DNA of 64,000 bases from Marinobacter sp. F4218 (GCF_019443085.1 NZ_JAHZIL010000003.1:2232001-2296000), one strand, 5' to 3'. Numbered from the stretch's first letter, positions 54,944 through 64,000 are shown. The notes: generated from the letters alone by a model not told the origin. Numbers and translations: made by a program.

Positions 54944-56380
54944 ATGGCACGGTTCAGTGCGGTAATGCACCGCTGGGGTCGACACGCTCGCATCATGGCG
55001 CTGTTCGTTGGCGGCATCGGCACCGCATCGGTCGCGGCAGCGGAGCTCCCGCAGTACGACGTTAATTCGCAGATCCGGTTGTGTCCCATGGCGTCGCAGT
55101 CGTTCGCCTACGACACCAGTTATCTTAAGAATTTCAACATACTGGTGCAGGGTCAGGATGACTGGTTGTTCCGCTCGGAGGCGGAACTGCCGGAACAGTA
55201 CGGGCCGACCCAGGAGGGGCTGCGGCACCTTGAGCGCTTCGCCCGTCACCTGAAACGGACCACAGGAACCGAGCTGGTTCTGGTGTTCCAGCCCACCAAG
55301 GGGCTGGTGCACCCGAACAAACTGCCGGAGCACTCGTCAGTGAAGTTCTCCTGGCCCTATGCCCGCAGCAATTATCTGGACGCGCTTGCGAAGTTCCGCC
55401 AGGCGGGCCTTGTGGTTCCGGACCTGGGGCCATTGCTGGACGAGCCTGACCGGGAGAAGGCGTATTACTTCAAGCGTGACCACCACTGGACGCCCTACGG
55501 TGCCCGGCGGACGGCGCGCATTGTCGCTGACCGCATTCGCCAGATGCCGGCCTATCAGTCGTTGTCGCAAAAGAGCTTCGAGACTCGGCGCACCGGCCTG
55601 ATTCGCAAAAACGGTTCACTACAGGACGCCGCAGAACGGATCTGCGGGCAAGCCTGGCCGACCCAGTACGTCGATGAGTATCGCACTGAGCTTGCCGGCG
55701 ATGCCGCCGCTGGCGAGGCGAATGCCCTGTTTGGTGATGAGAGCCTGCCCCCTATCACACTGGTCGGCACCAGTAACAGTAAGGGCGCGCAGGATTACAA
55801 CTTTGCGGGTTCACTGCAGGAGTTCCTCGGCGTGGAAATCCTGAACGTGGCTGTCGCCGGGGGCAGCTACGATGGCTCGATGTTCGAGTACCTGATGTCG
55901 GACAGTTTTAGGCAGTCGCCTCCCAAAATCATCATCTGGGAGATACCCGCCTACCACACCCTGGACAGCGCTGAATTTTATCGGCAGATCGTGCCGATGG
56001 TGAGCGACGGTTGTCAGGGAAAACAGCCGGTTCTGCAGGAAACCACGCCGGTGAAGGCTGGCACCAACGAAGTTCTCTATAACGGCGGTGGCCAATTCCT
56101 GGAGCTGCCCAGCGACGAGTACCTGGTTGAACTGCAGTTCAGCGATCCCGGCGTCAAAGAGGTCGATGCCTTCATCTGGTATGTGTTTGGTCGCAAGGAC
56201 CGGGTGGACCTGGAGTATGGCGCCCGAGTCGAAACCACCGGACGGTTCATGTTCGAGCTGCCCGCCGGCGAGAGCTGGAACGACGAATTGTTCATGTCGC
56301 TCGATCTGGAGCTCGAACCAGAGCAGGTCAGCGACGGCTTGACGGTGACGGCCAAGGTGTGCCGTCGCCAGGACAAATGA
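54944..56380 (+). CDS. algX: alginate O-acetyltransferase
   Basis: A 478-aa periplasmic enzyme. The signal peptide is about 1-34. The SGNH-like domain has KRDHHWTPYGA (catalytic Asp-x-His) and the serine motif GTSNSKGAQ. A C-terminal carbohydrate-binding domain follows. It O-acetylates alginate directly. In Pseudomonas algX follows algG, but here it lies after algF. The start is ATG 54944. Confidence 0.93.
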   Translation: MARFSAVMHRWGRHARIMALFVGGIGTASVAAAELPQYDVNSQIRLCPMASQSFAYDTSYLKNFNILVQGQDDWLFRSEAELPEQYGPTQEGLRHLERFARHLKRTTGTELVLVFQPTKGLVHPNKLPEHSSVKFSWPYARSNYLDALAKFRQAGLVVPDLGPLLDEPDREKAYYFKRDHHWTPYGARRTARIVADRIRQMPAYQSLSQKSFETRRTGLIRKNGSLQDAAERICGQAWPTQYVDEYRTELAGDAAAGEANALFGDESLPPITLVGTSNSKGAQDYNFAGSLQEFLGVEILNVAVAGGSYDGSMFEYLMSDSFRQSPPKIIIWEIPAYHTLDSAEFYRQIVPMVSDGCQGKQPVLQETTPVKAGTNEVLYNGGGQFLELPSDEYLVELQFSDPGVKEVDAFIWYVFGRKDRVDLEYGARVETTGRFMFELPAGESWNDELFMSLDLELEPEQVSDGLTVTAKVCRRQDK

Positions 56381-56409
56381 AGCAAACCCACCCGTAATTG
56401 GGAGTTGGT

Positions 56410-57588
56410 ATGAGGATCGGACAAACAGACATGGTTGGAAATGCCGGACGAGTCCTACTGTCCACGGCACTGGTCTCGTCCCTGGGAGTGGCCTCGGTTG
56501 AGGCCGCACAGTGCTACGAGGACGGCTTACGCGCACCGATCGGCTACTACCAGATACCGGAAGCCCGGGATGGCGGCTCGTATGACTGCAAAGTGATTGA
56601 GCCGTATCAGGGCAGCATGAGCTTCACCAGCAAATACGAAGGCAGCGACAGCGCCCGCAATGAACTCAACGAGGACGCCTATCAGGCTTATCTGGATGCC
56701 ACCAAGACCATCCGGGGCTTTGAAAAAACAGTCATTGCCGGTGCCGATGACTACCAGGTGGATGGCGACGGTCCGGCCGCACGGGACTGTGTCCTGGAAA
56801 ATCTTGATACCTGGGCCCAGGCGGATGCGCTTCTGCCCGATGAGATCAATCACGTGGGTCAGGCGGTGCGCAAGTGGGCGCTGGCCGCCGCTGCCAACGC
56901 CTATCTTCGGGTCAAGCTGTCCTCCGACGACTCAGCGCTGGCCACCGACCGGCTGAACCGCATTGAAGCGTGGTTCGACGAGGTCGCCAACGGGGTTCGC
57001 GGCTACTACACCGACCGTGAACCCCGGAAGGTCAATAACCACGATTACTGGGCCGCCTGGGCGGTGATGGCCACCTCGGTGGCCACGGAAAATTGCGACC
57101 ACTGGAACTGGTCCATGAGCAAGTTCGAGGAAGCCATGGGCCAGATCAGCAGCGACGGCTACCTGCCCAAGGAACTGAGCCGCCAGGACCGGGCCCTGGA
57201 ATACCTCAACTACGCCATGCAACCGCTCACCGCGATTGCGGTGTTTGCCGAGGTCAATGGTGTCTCGGTACACGAGCAGTATGGCAATGGCTTCGCGACG
57301 CTGGCCCAGAATGTGGTGACCGGGCTGGACGATTCCTCCGCCATCGAAGCCATCACCGGGTACCCGCAGATCACCGACGGTCTGCACACGGCCTGGGGCC
57401 TTGCCTGGATGCGTCCCTGGACTGAAATCTGGGGCGATCTACCCGGTATGAACGCGTTCATGACGGCGTACGGCCCGGTCAAGAACACCCGGCTGGGCGG
57501 TGACATCGAGTTTCTGTATCGGGTGGATCCGCGCTGGCCAACCGGCCGGGATCCCTTTCCCCCCGGCGAAATTCGCCTCGATTTTTAA
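56410..57588 (+). CDS. algL: alginate lyase, periplasmic
   Basis: A 392-aa polysaccharide lyase family 5 enzyme with a signal peptide (about 1-32). The catalytic histidine motif NNHDYWAAW matches the NNH-YWAAW signature of AlgL. The conserved arginine/tyrosine block ELSRQDRALEYLNYA is also present. It clears misdirected alginate from the periplasm. The start is ATG 56410 with GGGAG upstream. Confidence 0.94.
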   Translation: MRIGQTDMVGNAGRVLLSTALVSSLGVASVEAAQCYEDGLRAPIGYYQIPEARDGGSYDCKVIEPYQGSMSFTSKYEGSDSARNELNEDAYQAYLDATKTIRGFEKTVIAGADDYQVDGDGPAARDCVLENLDTWAQADALLPDEINHVGQAVRKWALAAAANAYLRVKLSSDDSALATDRLNRIEAWFDEVANGVRGYYTDREPRKVNNHDYWAAWAVMATSVATENCDHWNWSMSKFEEAMGQISSDGYLPKELSRQDRALEYLNYAMQPLTAIAVFAEVNGVSVHEQYGNGFATLAQNVVTGLDDSSAIEAITGYPQITDGLHTAWGLAWMRPWTEIWGDLPGMNAFMTAYGPVKNTRLGGDIEFLYRVDPRWPTGRDPFPPGEIRLDF

Positions 57589-57685
57589 ACGACTCAGAAA
57601 AGGATGGTCGTGCTCGCGCATGACGGTCCCCGCCCCCGGGAGTTTGTTTCCGGGGCATCAACCAAGCAAGTGAAGGAGCAGGATT

Positions 57686-59176
57686 ATGATACCAGTCATA
57701 CTGTCAGGCGGTTCCGGTTCGCGGCTCTGGCCGCTTTCCCGTCAGGCCTATCCGAAACAGTTTCTGCCGTTGCTTAATGAGGACAGCATGTTTCAGCAGA
57801 CTCTGGCCAGACTGCCACAAGACGACGTGGAAGCACCGGTTGTGGTCGCCAATGACGAACACCGTTTCCTGGTGAAAGAACAGCTGGATGCCATTGGCCA
57901 GAAGCCGCAGTCCATTTTGCTGGAACCCTTTGGCAGGAACACCGCTCCGGCAGTAGCCCTTGCGGCGATCCAGATTGCCCGGAAGGATCCCGCCAGCATT
58001 ATGCTGGTGTTGCCCGCAGACCATGCGATCAGCCAGACCAAGCCCTTCCATGAAGCCATAGCGAAGGGATTGAAGGTCGCCAAAGATGGCGCCCTGGTCC
58101 TGTTCGGTACCACACCGGATCGCCCGGAAACCGGCTACGGCTATATTTCTGCCGCAGGCCGCGAGGATGATCCGGGCGGCCCACGACCGGTCCGGAAGTT
58201 CATTGAGAAGCCGGACGAGGCTACCGCGCGTCGGTTGCTCGACGAAGGTGGCTACTTCTGGAACAGCGGGATGTTCATGTTCCGGGCCGATGCCTACCTT
58301 CGGGAACTGAAACGGCACAGCCGGGATATCTACGACACGGCACTGCTGGCTTCGCGCAGCCTGTCGGAAGACCTCGGCTTCAGCCGGATCCCGCCGGAGA
58401 TCTTCGAACACTGCCCGGACGATTCCATCGACTATGCGGTGATGGAAAAGACCACCCGTGCCACCCTGGTTCCGTTGGATGCCGGCTGGAGCGATGTGGG
58501 GGCCTGGTCGTCGATCTGGGACATCAGCGAAAAAGATGAACAGCAAAACGCCGTGTATGGCGATGCCTGCCTGGCAGACAGCTCCGGCTGCCTGATCCAT
58601 GCCCCGGAAAAGCTGGTAGCCATGGTGGGCGTGGACGATCTGGTGGTTGTTGATACCAAGGACGCCCTGATGATCGCCCCCCGCGACCGTGTCCAGGAGG
58701 TCAAGGGTGTGGTTCAGAAGCTGAAAGCGGAGGGGCGCCCGGAAACCCGCATCCACCGGGAAGTGTTCCGGCCCTGGGGCAGTTACGACAGCATCGACAA
58801 CGGAAACCGTTTCCAGGTCAAACGCATCACGGTGAAGCCGGGGGAACGGCTGTCGCTCCAGAAACATCACCACCGGGCCGAGCATTGGATCATCGTGCGC
58901 GGAACCGCCGAAGTCTCCCGGGATGACGAAACCTTTCTGCTATCGGAAAACGAATCCACCTACATCCCGATTGGTTCGGTGCATCGGCTGTTCAATCCCG
59001 GAAAGATTCCATTGGAATTGATCGAGGTCCAGTCCGGTGCCTACCTGGGAGAGGACGACATCGAGCGCCTTGATGACCGGTATGGACGAACGGAACCGGC
59101 GCAGGACACGCGGGAGCCGGTACAGGAACCCCAGGAAGAAGAGGAAATTCCGGTGATGGAGAGCCGGGTTGGATAA
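57686..59176 (+). CDS. algA: bifunctional mannose-6-phosphate isomerase / GDP-mannose pyrophosphorylase
   Basis: A 496-aa cytoplasmic enzyme. The N-terminal nucleotidyltransferase has VILSGGSGSRLWPLSR and FIEKPD. The C-terminal type II isomerase cupin has SLQKHHHRAEHW. It supplies fructose-6-P to mannose-6-P and GTP plus mannose-1-P to GDP-mannose. The last about 30 residues form an acidic, low-complexity tail (EPQEEEEIP) that P. aeruginosa AlgA, as far as recalled, lacks. It is 97 bp after algL. Confidence 0.95.
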   Translation: MIPVILSGGSGSRLWPLSRQAYPKQFLPLLNEDSMFQQTLARLPQDDVEAPVVVANDEHRFLVKEQLDAIGQKPQSILLEPFGRNTAPAVALAAIQIARKDPASIMLVLPADHAISQTKPFHEAIAKGLKVAKDGALVLFGTTPDRPETGYGYISAAGREDDPGGPRPVRKFIEKPDEATARRLLDEGGYFWNSGMFMFRADAYLRELKRHSRDIYDTALLASRSLSEDLGFSRIPPEIFEHCPDDSIDYAVMEKTTRATLVPLDAGWSDVGAWSSIWDISEKDEQQNAVYGDACLADSSGCLIHAPEKLVAMVGVDDLVVVDTKDALMIAPRDRVQEVKGVVQKLKAEGRPETRIHREVFRPWGSYDSIDNGNRFQVKRITVKPGERLSLQKHHHRAEHWIIVRGTAEVSRDDETFLLSENESTYIPIGSVHRLFNPGKIPLELIEVQSGAYLGEDDIERLDDRYGRTEPAQDTREPVQEPQEEEEIPVMESRVG

Positions 59177-59247
59177 ATTTCGGGCCGATGGGCCGGGTTC
59201 AGGTCCGTCGGCGTGCCCATGCTTTGGTTACCGAGAGGAGAAATCTG

Positions 59248-60633
59248 GTGGATTTTAAATGTTTCAAAGCCTACGACATCCGTGGTCGGGTGCCGGATCA
59301 ACTGAATGCCGAAATGGCAGAGCGCATTGGCAAGGCCTACGTGGCCGTGACAGGGGCCCGCAAGGTGGCCGTGGGCTACGACATCCGACTGTCCAGTCCA
59401 CAGATTGCCGATGCCCTGAATCAGGGCCTGATGGCTGCGGGGGCCGATGTCTACAGCATTGGGTTGTGCGGCACCGAGCAAATCTATTTTGCGACCAGTC
59501 ATTTCCAGTTGGACGGCGGTATCATGGTCACGGCCAGCCATAATCCCAAGGATTACAATGGCATGAAGATGGTCGGTCCCGGTGCCCGGCCAATCAGCTC
59601 CGATAACGGCCTGACCGATATCCGCGACGGTGCCCAGGATGACTTGCCGGATGCGGCAGACCCGGGGACCCTGAAGAGTCTGGATGTCACCGGGCCCTAC
59701 GTGGAACACCTGCTCGGCTATGTTGATCGGACCAGCCTCAAGCCACTGCGGATCGTGGTGAATGCCGGTAACGGTGGTGCCGGCGAAGTTATCGATGCGC
59801 TCGAACCCCACCTGCCGTTCGAATTCTACAAGGTCCATCACAAGCCGGATGGGACCTTTCCCAACGGCGTGCCCAATCCGCTGTTGAAAGAGAACCGTTC
59901 GGCGACGTCCATGGCCGTGCTCGCCAGTGATGCCGCCATGGGTATCGCCTGGGACGGCGATTACGACCGGTGTTTCTTCTTCGACGAGAAAGGGCGTTTC
60001 ATCGAGGGCTACTACATTGTCGGTCTGCTGGCGGATCAGTTCCTGCGCAAGTCTGGCGGCGGCAAGGTGATCCACGATCCCCGTCTGGTCTGGAACACCC
60101 GCGAACTGGTGTCCTCCGCCCGCGGCGTCGCGGTGGAAAGCAAAACCGGACACGCTTTCATCAAGCAGCGGATGCGGGAGGAGGATGCAGTGTATGGCGG
60201 CGAAATGAGCGCCCATCATTACTTCCGGGACTTTGCCTACTGCGACAGTGGCATGATCCCCTGGTTGCTTGTCGCCGAGCGACTGTGCCAGTCCGGCCAG
60301 ACCCTGTCGTCACTGATCGATGCCCGGATCGAGGCATTCCCGGCCAGTGGTGAAATCAATCGGACCGTGGACGATCCTTCGGTCGTTCTCGAGGCTATCG
60401 AGGGGATTTACCTGCGCGACGCGATGTCGGTGAATCACATTGATGGCCTGAGCATGGAGTTCGAGCACTGGCGGTTCAATCTGCGGATGTCGAACACGGA
60501 ACCGGTCATCCGGCTGAACGTGGAAAGCCGCGGCGACCAGACGCTGATGGAAGAGCGAACCGAGGCATTGCTGCGTCAGATCGAACAGCTCTCGGAACCC
60601 ATTCCCGGGCACCGGGAAGCGGTTACGCTCTGA
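59248..60633 (+). CDS. cpsG: phosphomannomutase, CpsG/ManB type
   Basis: A 461-aa alpha-D-phosphohexomutase that interconverts mannose-6-P and mannose-1-P, supplying AlgA. It has the catalytic serine in VTASHNPKDYNG, the metal site DGDYDRC and the C-terminal phosphate-binding RMSNTEPV. The sequence resembles E. coli CpsG more than P. aeruginosa AlgC. The start is GTG 59248 (VDFKCFKAYDIRG) with GAGAGGAG upstream, 20 codons inside the longest frame. It replaces AlgC within the alginate operon. Confidence 0.9.
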   Translation: MDFKCFKAYDIRGRVPDQLNAEMAERIGKAYVAVTGARKVAVGYDIRLSSPQIADALNQGLMAAGADVYSIGLCGTEQIYFATSHFQLDGGIMVTASHNPKDYNGMKMVGPGARPISSDNGLTDIRDGAQDDLPDAADPGTLKSLDVTGPYVEHLLGYVDRTSLKPLRIVVNAGNGGAGEVIDALEPHLPFEFYKVHHKPDGTFPNGVPNPLLKENRSATSMAVLASDAAMGIAWDGDYDRCFFFDEKGRFIEGYYIVGLLADQFLRKSGGGKVIHDPRLVWNTRELVSSARGVAVESKTGHAFIKQRMREEDAVYGGEMSAHHYFRDFAYCDSGMIPWLLVAERLCQSGQTLSSLIDARIEAFPASGEINRTVDDPSVVLEAIEGIYLRDAMSVNHIDGLSMEFEHWRFNLRMSNTEPVIRLNVESRGDQTLMEERTEALLRQIEQLSEPIPGHREAVTL

Positions 60634-60657
60634 TCCCGGCGCCGGAGCGGCGTCCCG

Positions 60658-61194
60658 CTAGGTCAGCGGCGCCGGCTCGACCTGAACGTGTTGGGTGTCG
60701 TCGGCCACGCCGACGACACCGTCCTGCACCGTGATCTGCAGGGACATGCCGCGCTGGGCCAGGCTGGCCAGTGCCGCGGTTGACTCCTGGGGCAGGTCGA
60801 TGACGGTCAGGTTGCCAAAGCGTTCCAGCTTGTGGTGATGCTTTTCCCACCATAGCGGAACGGCGCGCCCGCCGTAGGTGTATAGAATGACCTGCCTCGC
60901 CCGGTTGCAGGCTTTTCGTAACCGGCCTTCCTCCGGCAGCCCCAGCTCAATCCAGAGTTCAATCTCGTCACTCAGGCTTTTTCGCCACAGCTCGGGTTCG
61001 TCGTCGGTGCTCAGGCCCTTGGTAAACTCCAGGTGTTCATCGGCATTCAGGGCAAAGGCCAGCAGGCGGATCATCATGCGCTCGTCCGTTTCCGACGGGT
61101 GCTGGGCGATGGTGAGATGGTGGTCCGCGTAGTAATGCCGGTCCATGTCGGCAATACTGAGCGTGGCCTTGAAGATTGTTGCTTTGAGCGCCAT
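60658..61194 (-). CDS. yaeQ: YaeQ family protein
   Basis: A 178-aa YaeQ protein. The N-terminal ATIFKATLSIADMDRHYY and the central LWIELGLPEEGRLRKACNRA are characteristic. The fold resembles PD-(D/E)xK-type proteins. Its function is uncertain; it was once linked to RfaH. It converges on the alginate operon and diverges from LrgA. Confidence 0.9.
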   Translation of the reverse strand: MALKATIFKATLSIADMDRHYYADHHLTIAQHPSETDERMMIRLLAFALNADEHLEFTKGLSTDDEPELWRKSLSDEIELWIELGLPEEGRLRKACNRARQVILYTYGGRAVPLWWEKHHHKLERFGNLTVIDLPQESTAALASLAQRGMSLQITVQDGVVGVADDTQHVQVEPAPLT

Positions 61195-61269
61195 GAGCCT
61201 TCCGGAATAGTATGGGGCGATAAGTATGCGCTAGTGTAGTGCAATTCTCCCCCGGATGAGCATGATGAC

Positions 61270-61635
61270 ATGCCGATGTTGCGCGGTTTTTTGATTCTGG
61301 TTTTGTTTTTCCTGTTCGGTGAAGCCCTGCGTCTGGTGTTTCTGATACCGGTCAGTGGTGGCGTGCTCGGTATGATCGGGATGACCCTGACCCTGATGGT
61401 AAAAGGCAGTGTCAGCGACTCGTTGGCAGCGGCCAGTCAGGGGCTGATTTCGGTGTTGGTACTGCTGATCATGCCCGGGGTCGTCGGGGTATTTTTCACC
61501 GCAGACCAGTTCAGCGGACAGTGGCTGGCGGTTGCGGTGGCGTTGCTTGTTGGCACCTTTCTGAGTGTCCTCACGACGCTGCTGCTGATGAAATTCCTGG
61601 TTCAGGGCCGCAACCGGAGCCAGGCCAATGACTGA
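61270..61635 (+). CDS. LrgA/CidA family membrane protein
   Basis: A 121-aa protein with four predicted helices. It belongs to the LrgA/CidA holin-like family, coupled here to LrgB with an 8-nt overlap. These pairs affect murein hydrolase activity or small-metabolite export (for example pyruvate) in other bacteria. Confidence 0.87.
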   Translation: MPMLRGFLILVLFFLFGEALRLVFLIPVSGGVLGMIGMTLTLMVKGSVSDSLAAASQGLISVLVLLIMPGVVGVFFTADQFSGQWLAVAVALLVGTFLSVLTTLLLMKFLVQGRNRSQAND

Positions 61636-62341
61636 GCGACTCTGGTCACTGGTGGAGGTGCTGTCGGCGAGCCCGACCCTGGCAATCGGCCTCACCTTGG
61701 GTGCCTTTTTCGCCGGTAACTGGGTTTTCGCCCGGATGGGGCGCCCGCTATGGCTGCCGCCCGTTGTGCTGGCGGCTGTCATGCTGTCGGCAACCATTGC
61801 CATCCTGTCTCTGGATTACGCCCGATACCAGGACGGTGCCCGGTGGCTGACGGTTTTGCTGGGGCCGGCGACAGTTGCCCTGGGCATTCCGCTGTACCAG
61901 CAGATGCACCACATTCGGGCTTTGTGGCGTCCAATCCTGTGCACTTTGCCGGTGGCGGCGACGCTCGCGGCGGTCTACGCCGTCGTAATTGCCTGGGCGC
62001 TGGGTGCGACCCCGGAGGTGCTGGCGTCACTGGCGCCGAAGTCGGTGACCGCGCCGATCGCCATCGGCATCACCGAGCAGCTCGGAGGCTCCGTTCCGCT
62101 GATGATGGGCGGGTTGTTGATTACCGGAGTGGTTGCCACCCTGTTCGTTGATCTGCTGGCCGGCCTGCTGCCGGTGGACGACGAGCGCATCCTCGGTTTC
62201 GCCCTGGGCCTGAACGGACACGCGGTAGGCACCGCCAGGGCCTTCGAAATCAGCCACACCGCCGGTGCCTTTGCGTCCCTCGGCATGGGACTGACCGGGG
62301 TGTTCACGGCCCTGATACTGCCGCTGGTTTTCCACCTTTAA
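61628..62341 (+). CDS. LrgB/CidB family membrane protein
   Basis: A 237-aa membrane protein with about seven helices and the family motif KSVTAPIAIGITEQLGG. It overlaps LrgA. It is the partner in the LrgAB/CidAB system. Confidence 0.9.
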   Translation: MTERLWSLVEVLSASPTLAIGLTLGAFFAGNWVFARMGRPLWLPPVVLAAVMLSATIAILSLDYARYQDGARWLTVLLGPATVALGIPLYQQMHHIRALWRPILCTLPVAATLAAVYAVVIAWALGATPEVLASLAPKSVTAPIAIGITEQLGGSVPLMMGGLLITGVVATLFVDLLAGLLPVDDERILGFALGLNGHAVGTARAFEISHTAGAFASLGMGLTGVFTALILPLVFHL

Positions 62342-62352
62342 TACCTGCCCCA

Positions 62353-62384
62353 AATAAGGTCATTCACCTCGCGAATAAGGTCAT
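62353..62384. repeat. 11-bp direct repeat at 21-bp period before the ABC substrate-binding gene
   Basis: AATAAGGTCAT occurs at 62353-62363 and 62374-62384, exactly 21 bp apart, 114 bp before the start of the substrate-binding protein. The helical phasing suggests a regulator site. Confidence 0.45.
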
Positions 62385-62497
62385 GTCGCAATTTCGATTG
62401 CTGTTCCGGGTTTCCACGACTAGTTTTTAGCGCAGTCATCTGGTGCGAATGTGCGCCGATGCGCCGCAAAATTCTTAAAACAGCGACGGAAAACGCG

Positions 62498-64000
62498 ATG
62501 AAAAAACTACTGACAGCTTTTGTTGGTTCCATGGCCCTGGCCGCCGCCCCGATGGCGATGTCTGCCGAGGCGAACAAGGAACTGAAAATGGCGTACGACG
62601 CCGACCCCGTGACCCTGGATATCCATGAGCAGCTCTCCGGCGGCATGTTGCAGTTGAGCCACATGACCTTTGACCCGCTGCTGCGCTGGACCAAGGACCT
62701 CGGCTTCGAGCCGCGCCTGGCCAAGAGCTGGGAACGTGTCGACGAGAACACCATGCGCTTCAAGCTGCGCGAGGGCGTGAAGTTCCATTCTGGCAACGAG
62801 CTGACCACCAAGGACGTCAAGTTCACTTTTGACCGTCTGAAGCAGAGCCAGGACTTCAAGGCCATTTTCAAGCCGTTCAGCGAGCTCAAGGTGGTTGACG
62901 ACTACACCTTCGAACTGGTTACCAGCGAGCCCTACCCGCTGCTGCTGAACACCGCGACCTACATCTTCCCGATGGACAGCGAGTTCTACACCGGTGAGAC
63001 CGACAACGGCCAGAGCAAGAGTGCCATCACCAAGCACGGTAACTCCTTCGCCTCCGAGAACCTGTCCGGTACCGGCCCCTACGTGGTCACCGGCCGTCAG
63101 CAGGGCGTGCGTGTGGAGTTCGAGCGTTTTGACGACTACTGGGACACCGAGTCCCCGGGCAACATCGGCAAGATCGTGCTGACCCCGATCAAGGAGAACA
63201 ACACCCGTGTCTCCGCGCTGCTGTCCGGCGGTGTGGACTTCATCGCGCCGGTGCCGCCGACCGATTTGGAGCGTATCCGCCGTGACAAGAACGCGGATCT
63301 GGTGACCATGAGCGGCACCCGCATCATCCTGTTCCACATGAACCAGGACCGGGTCGAAGCCTTCAAGGATCCGAAGGTACGCCAGGCCATCGCCTACGCC
63401 ATCAACCAGGAAGGCATTGCCGCCAAGATCATGAAAGGCTTTGCCACGCCGGCGGCCCAGATGTCCCCCGACGGCTACCAGGGTCACAACGAGTCCCTGA
63501 CGCCTCGGTTTGACGTGGCCACGGCCCAGCAGCTGATGAAAGAGGCCGGTTACGAAGACGGTTTCACCATCACCATGATGGCGCCCAACAACCGCTACGT
63601 GAACGACGACAAGATCGCCCAGGCGGTTGCCGCCATGCTGGCGCGGATCAACATCAAGGTTGACCTGAAAACCCTGCCCAAGGCCCAGTACTGGCCCGAG
63701 TATGACGCTCGCGCGGCCGACATGATGATGATCGGCTGGCACGCGGACACCGAGGACTCGGCCAACTTCTTCGAGTTCCTGACGTTCTGTCCGGATGCCG
63801 ACACCGGCGCCGGCCAGTACAACGCCGGTAACTACTGCAACCCGGAAATCGACGCCATGGTGAACAAAGCCAACGTCGAAACCGACCTGGACAAGCGGGC
63901 TGCAATGCTGAAGGAAGTCGAGCAGCGCCTGTACGACGAGGCCGCCTTCGTGCCCCTGCATTGGCAGGACCTGGCCTGGGCCAGCAAGAAAAACGTGAAG
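62498..64000 (+). CDS. peptide-type ABC transporter substrate-binding protein (partial)
   Basis: Family SBP_bac_5. The frame starts at ATG 62498 and remains open to the right edge (501 codons shown). The signal peptide MKKLLTAFVGSMALAAAPMA is followed by ELKMAYDADPVTLDIHEQLS and the family block GVKFHSGNELTTKDVKFTFD. It binds a peptide or similar solute in the periplasm and delivers it to an ABC permease encoded beyond the window. The ribosome-binding site is weak. The ligand is unknown. Confidence 0.9.
   Translation, partial: MKKLLTAFVGSMALAAAPMAMSAEANKELKMAYDADPVTLDIHEQLSGGMLQLSHMTFDPLLRWTKDLGFEPRLAKSWERVDENTMRFKLREGVKFHSGNELTTKDVKFTFDRLKQSQDFKAIFKPFSELKVVDDYTFELVTSEPYPLLLNTATYIFPMDSEFYTGETDNGQSKSAITKHGNSFASENLSGTGPYVVTGRQQGVRVEFERFDDYWDTESPGNIGKIVLTPIKENNTRVSALLSGGVDFIAPVPPTDLERIRRDKNADLVTMSGTRIILFHMNQDRVEAFKDPKVRQAIAYAINQEGIAAKIMKGFATPAAQMSPDGYQGHNESLTPRFDVATAQQLMKEAGYEDGFTITMMAPNNRYVNDDKIAQAVAAMLARINIKVDLKTLPKAQYWPEYDARAADMMMIGWHADTEDSANFFEFLTFCPDADTGAGQYNAGNYCNPEIDAMVNKANVETDLDKRAAMLKEVEQRLYDEAAFVPLHWQDLAWASKKNVK

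Noticed and set aside
57634..57655. A terminator between algL and algA
   Set aside because: A 6-bp CCCCGG/CCGGGG stem is present but no T run follows, and algA belongs to the operon.
62507..63961. A 484-aa minus-strand open frame at the right edge
   Set aside because: The plus strand encodes a clear SBP_bac_5 protein starting at 62498 with a signal peptide.

Overview
The window looks like a chromosomal segment of a marine gammaproteobacterium, most likely Marinobacter or a close relative. This is inferred from gene content (paired WS/DGAT wax-ester synthases, arabinose-binding-type AraC regulators, DUF1302/DUF1329/RND lipid-associated genes, a complete alginate operon next to YaeQ and LrgAB) and from the generally GC-rich coding sequence. 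No marker gene here fixes the species.

Left part (1-19.9 kb): the start of an exported protein runs off the left edge, followed by an arylsulfatase, a FadD-like acyl-CoA ligase and an AraC regulator, all on the minus strand. Then come an eight-heme cytochrome c with a TPR tail (+), an SDR plus CurA-type reductase pair (-), and an exported heme/beta-propeller protein (+). A seven-gene minus-strand operon (19.1-11.3 kb) runs arylsulfatase, MoxR AAA+ ATPase, DUF58, DUF4381, VWA, VWA-TPR and BatD-like. It diverges from a Crp/Fnr-type regulator.

Middle part (20-38.7 kb): a lipid or hydrophobic-compound region. It holds an AraC regulator, cupin, second acyl-CoA ligase, VOC protein, Zn-alcohol dehydrogenase, extended SDR, HSL-type esterase, two overlapping WS/DGAT acyltransferases, then DUF1302, DUF1329, YCF48-like and an RND/MMPL exporter, closed by a membrane-anchored AraC regulator. 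Four promoter regions (about 9.4, 21.2, 26.9 and 30.8 kb) share a tandem 21-bp module, TGNCGN-N8-AA-N5. This is the architecture used by ArgR/OruR-type AraC activators. In the clearest cases a -10-like hexamer lies 17-18 bp downstream. The modules join these genes into one probable regulon and are the most interesting undescribed signal in the window.

Island remnant (39.1-42.5 kb): an AT-richer block with an O-antigen-ligase-like protein and two glycosyltransferases lies between an intact tRNA-Arg(CCG) and a 38-bp direct repeat of that tRNA's 3' half. This is the footprint of tRNA-targeted integration, with no integrase left.

Right part (43.2-60.6 kb): a complete alginate operon in the order algD-alg8-alg44-algK-algE-algG-algI-algJ-algF-algX-algL-algA plus a CpsG-type phosphomannomutase. 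Precursor synthesis (AlgA, phosphomannomutase, AlgD), polymerisation (Alg8/Alg44), periplasmic modification (AlgG, AlgI/J/F/X, AlgL) and export (AlgK/AlgE) are all present. algX-algL lie after algF rather than after algG as in Pseudomonas. The window ends with YaeQ (-), an LrgA/LrgB pair (+) and a truncated peptide-type ABC substrate-binding protein (+).
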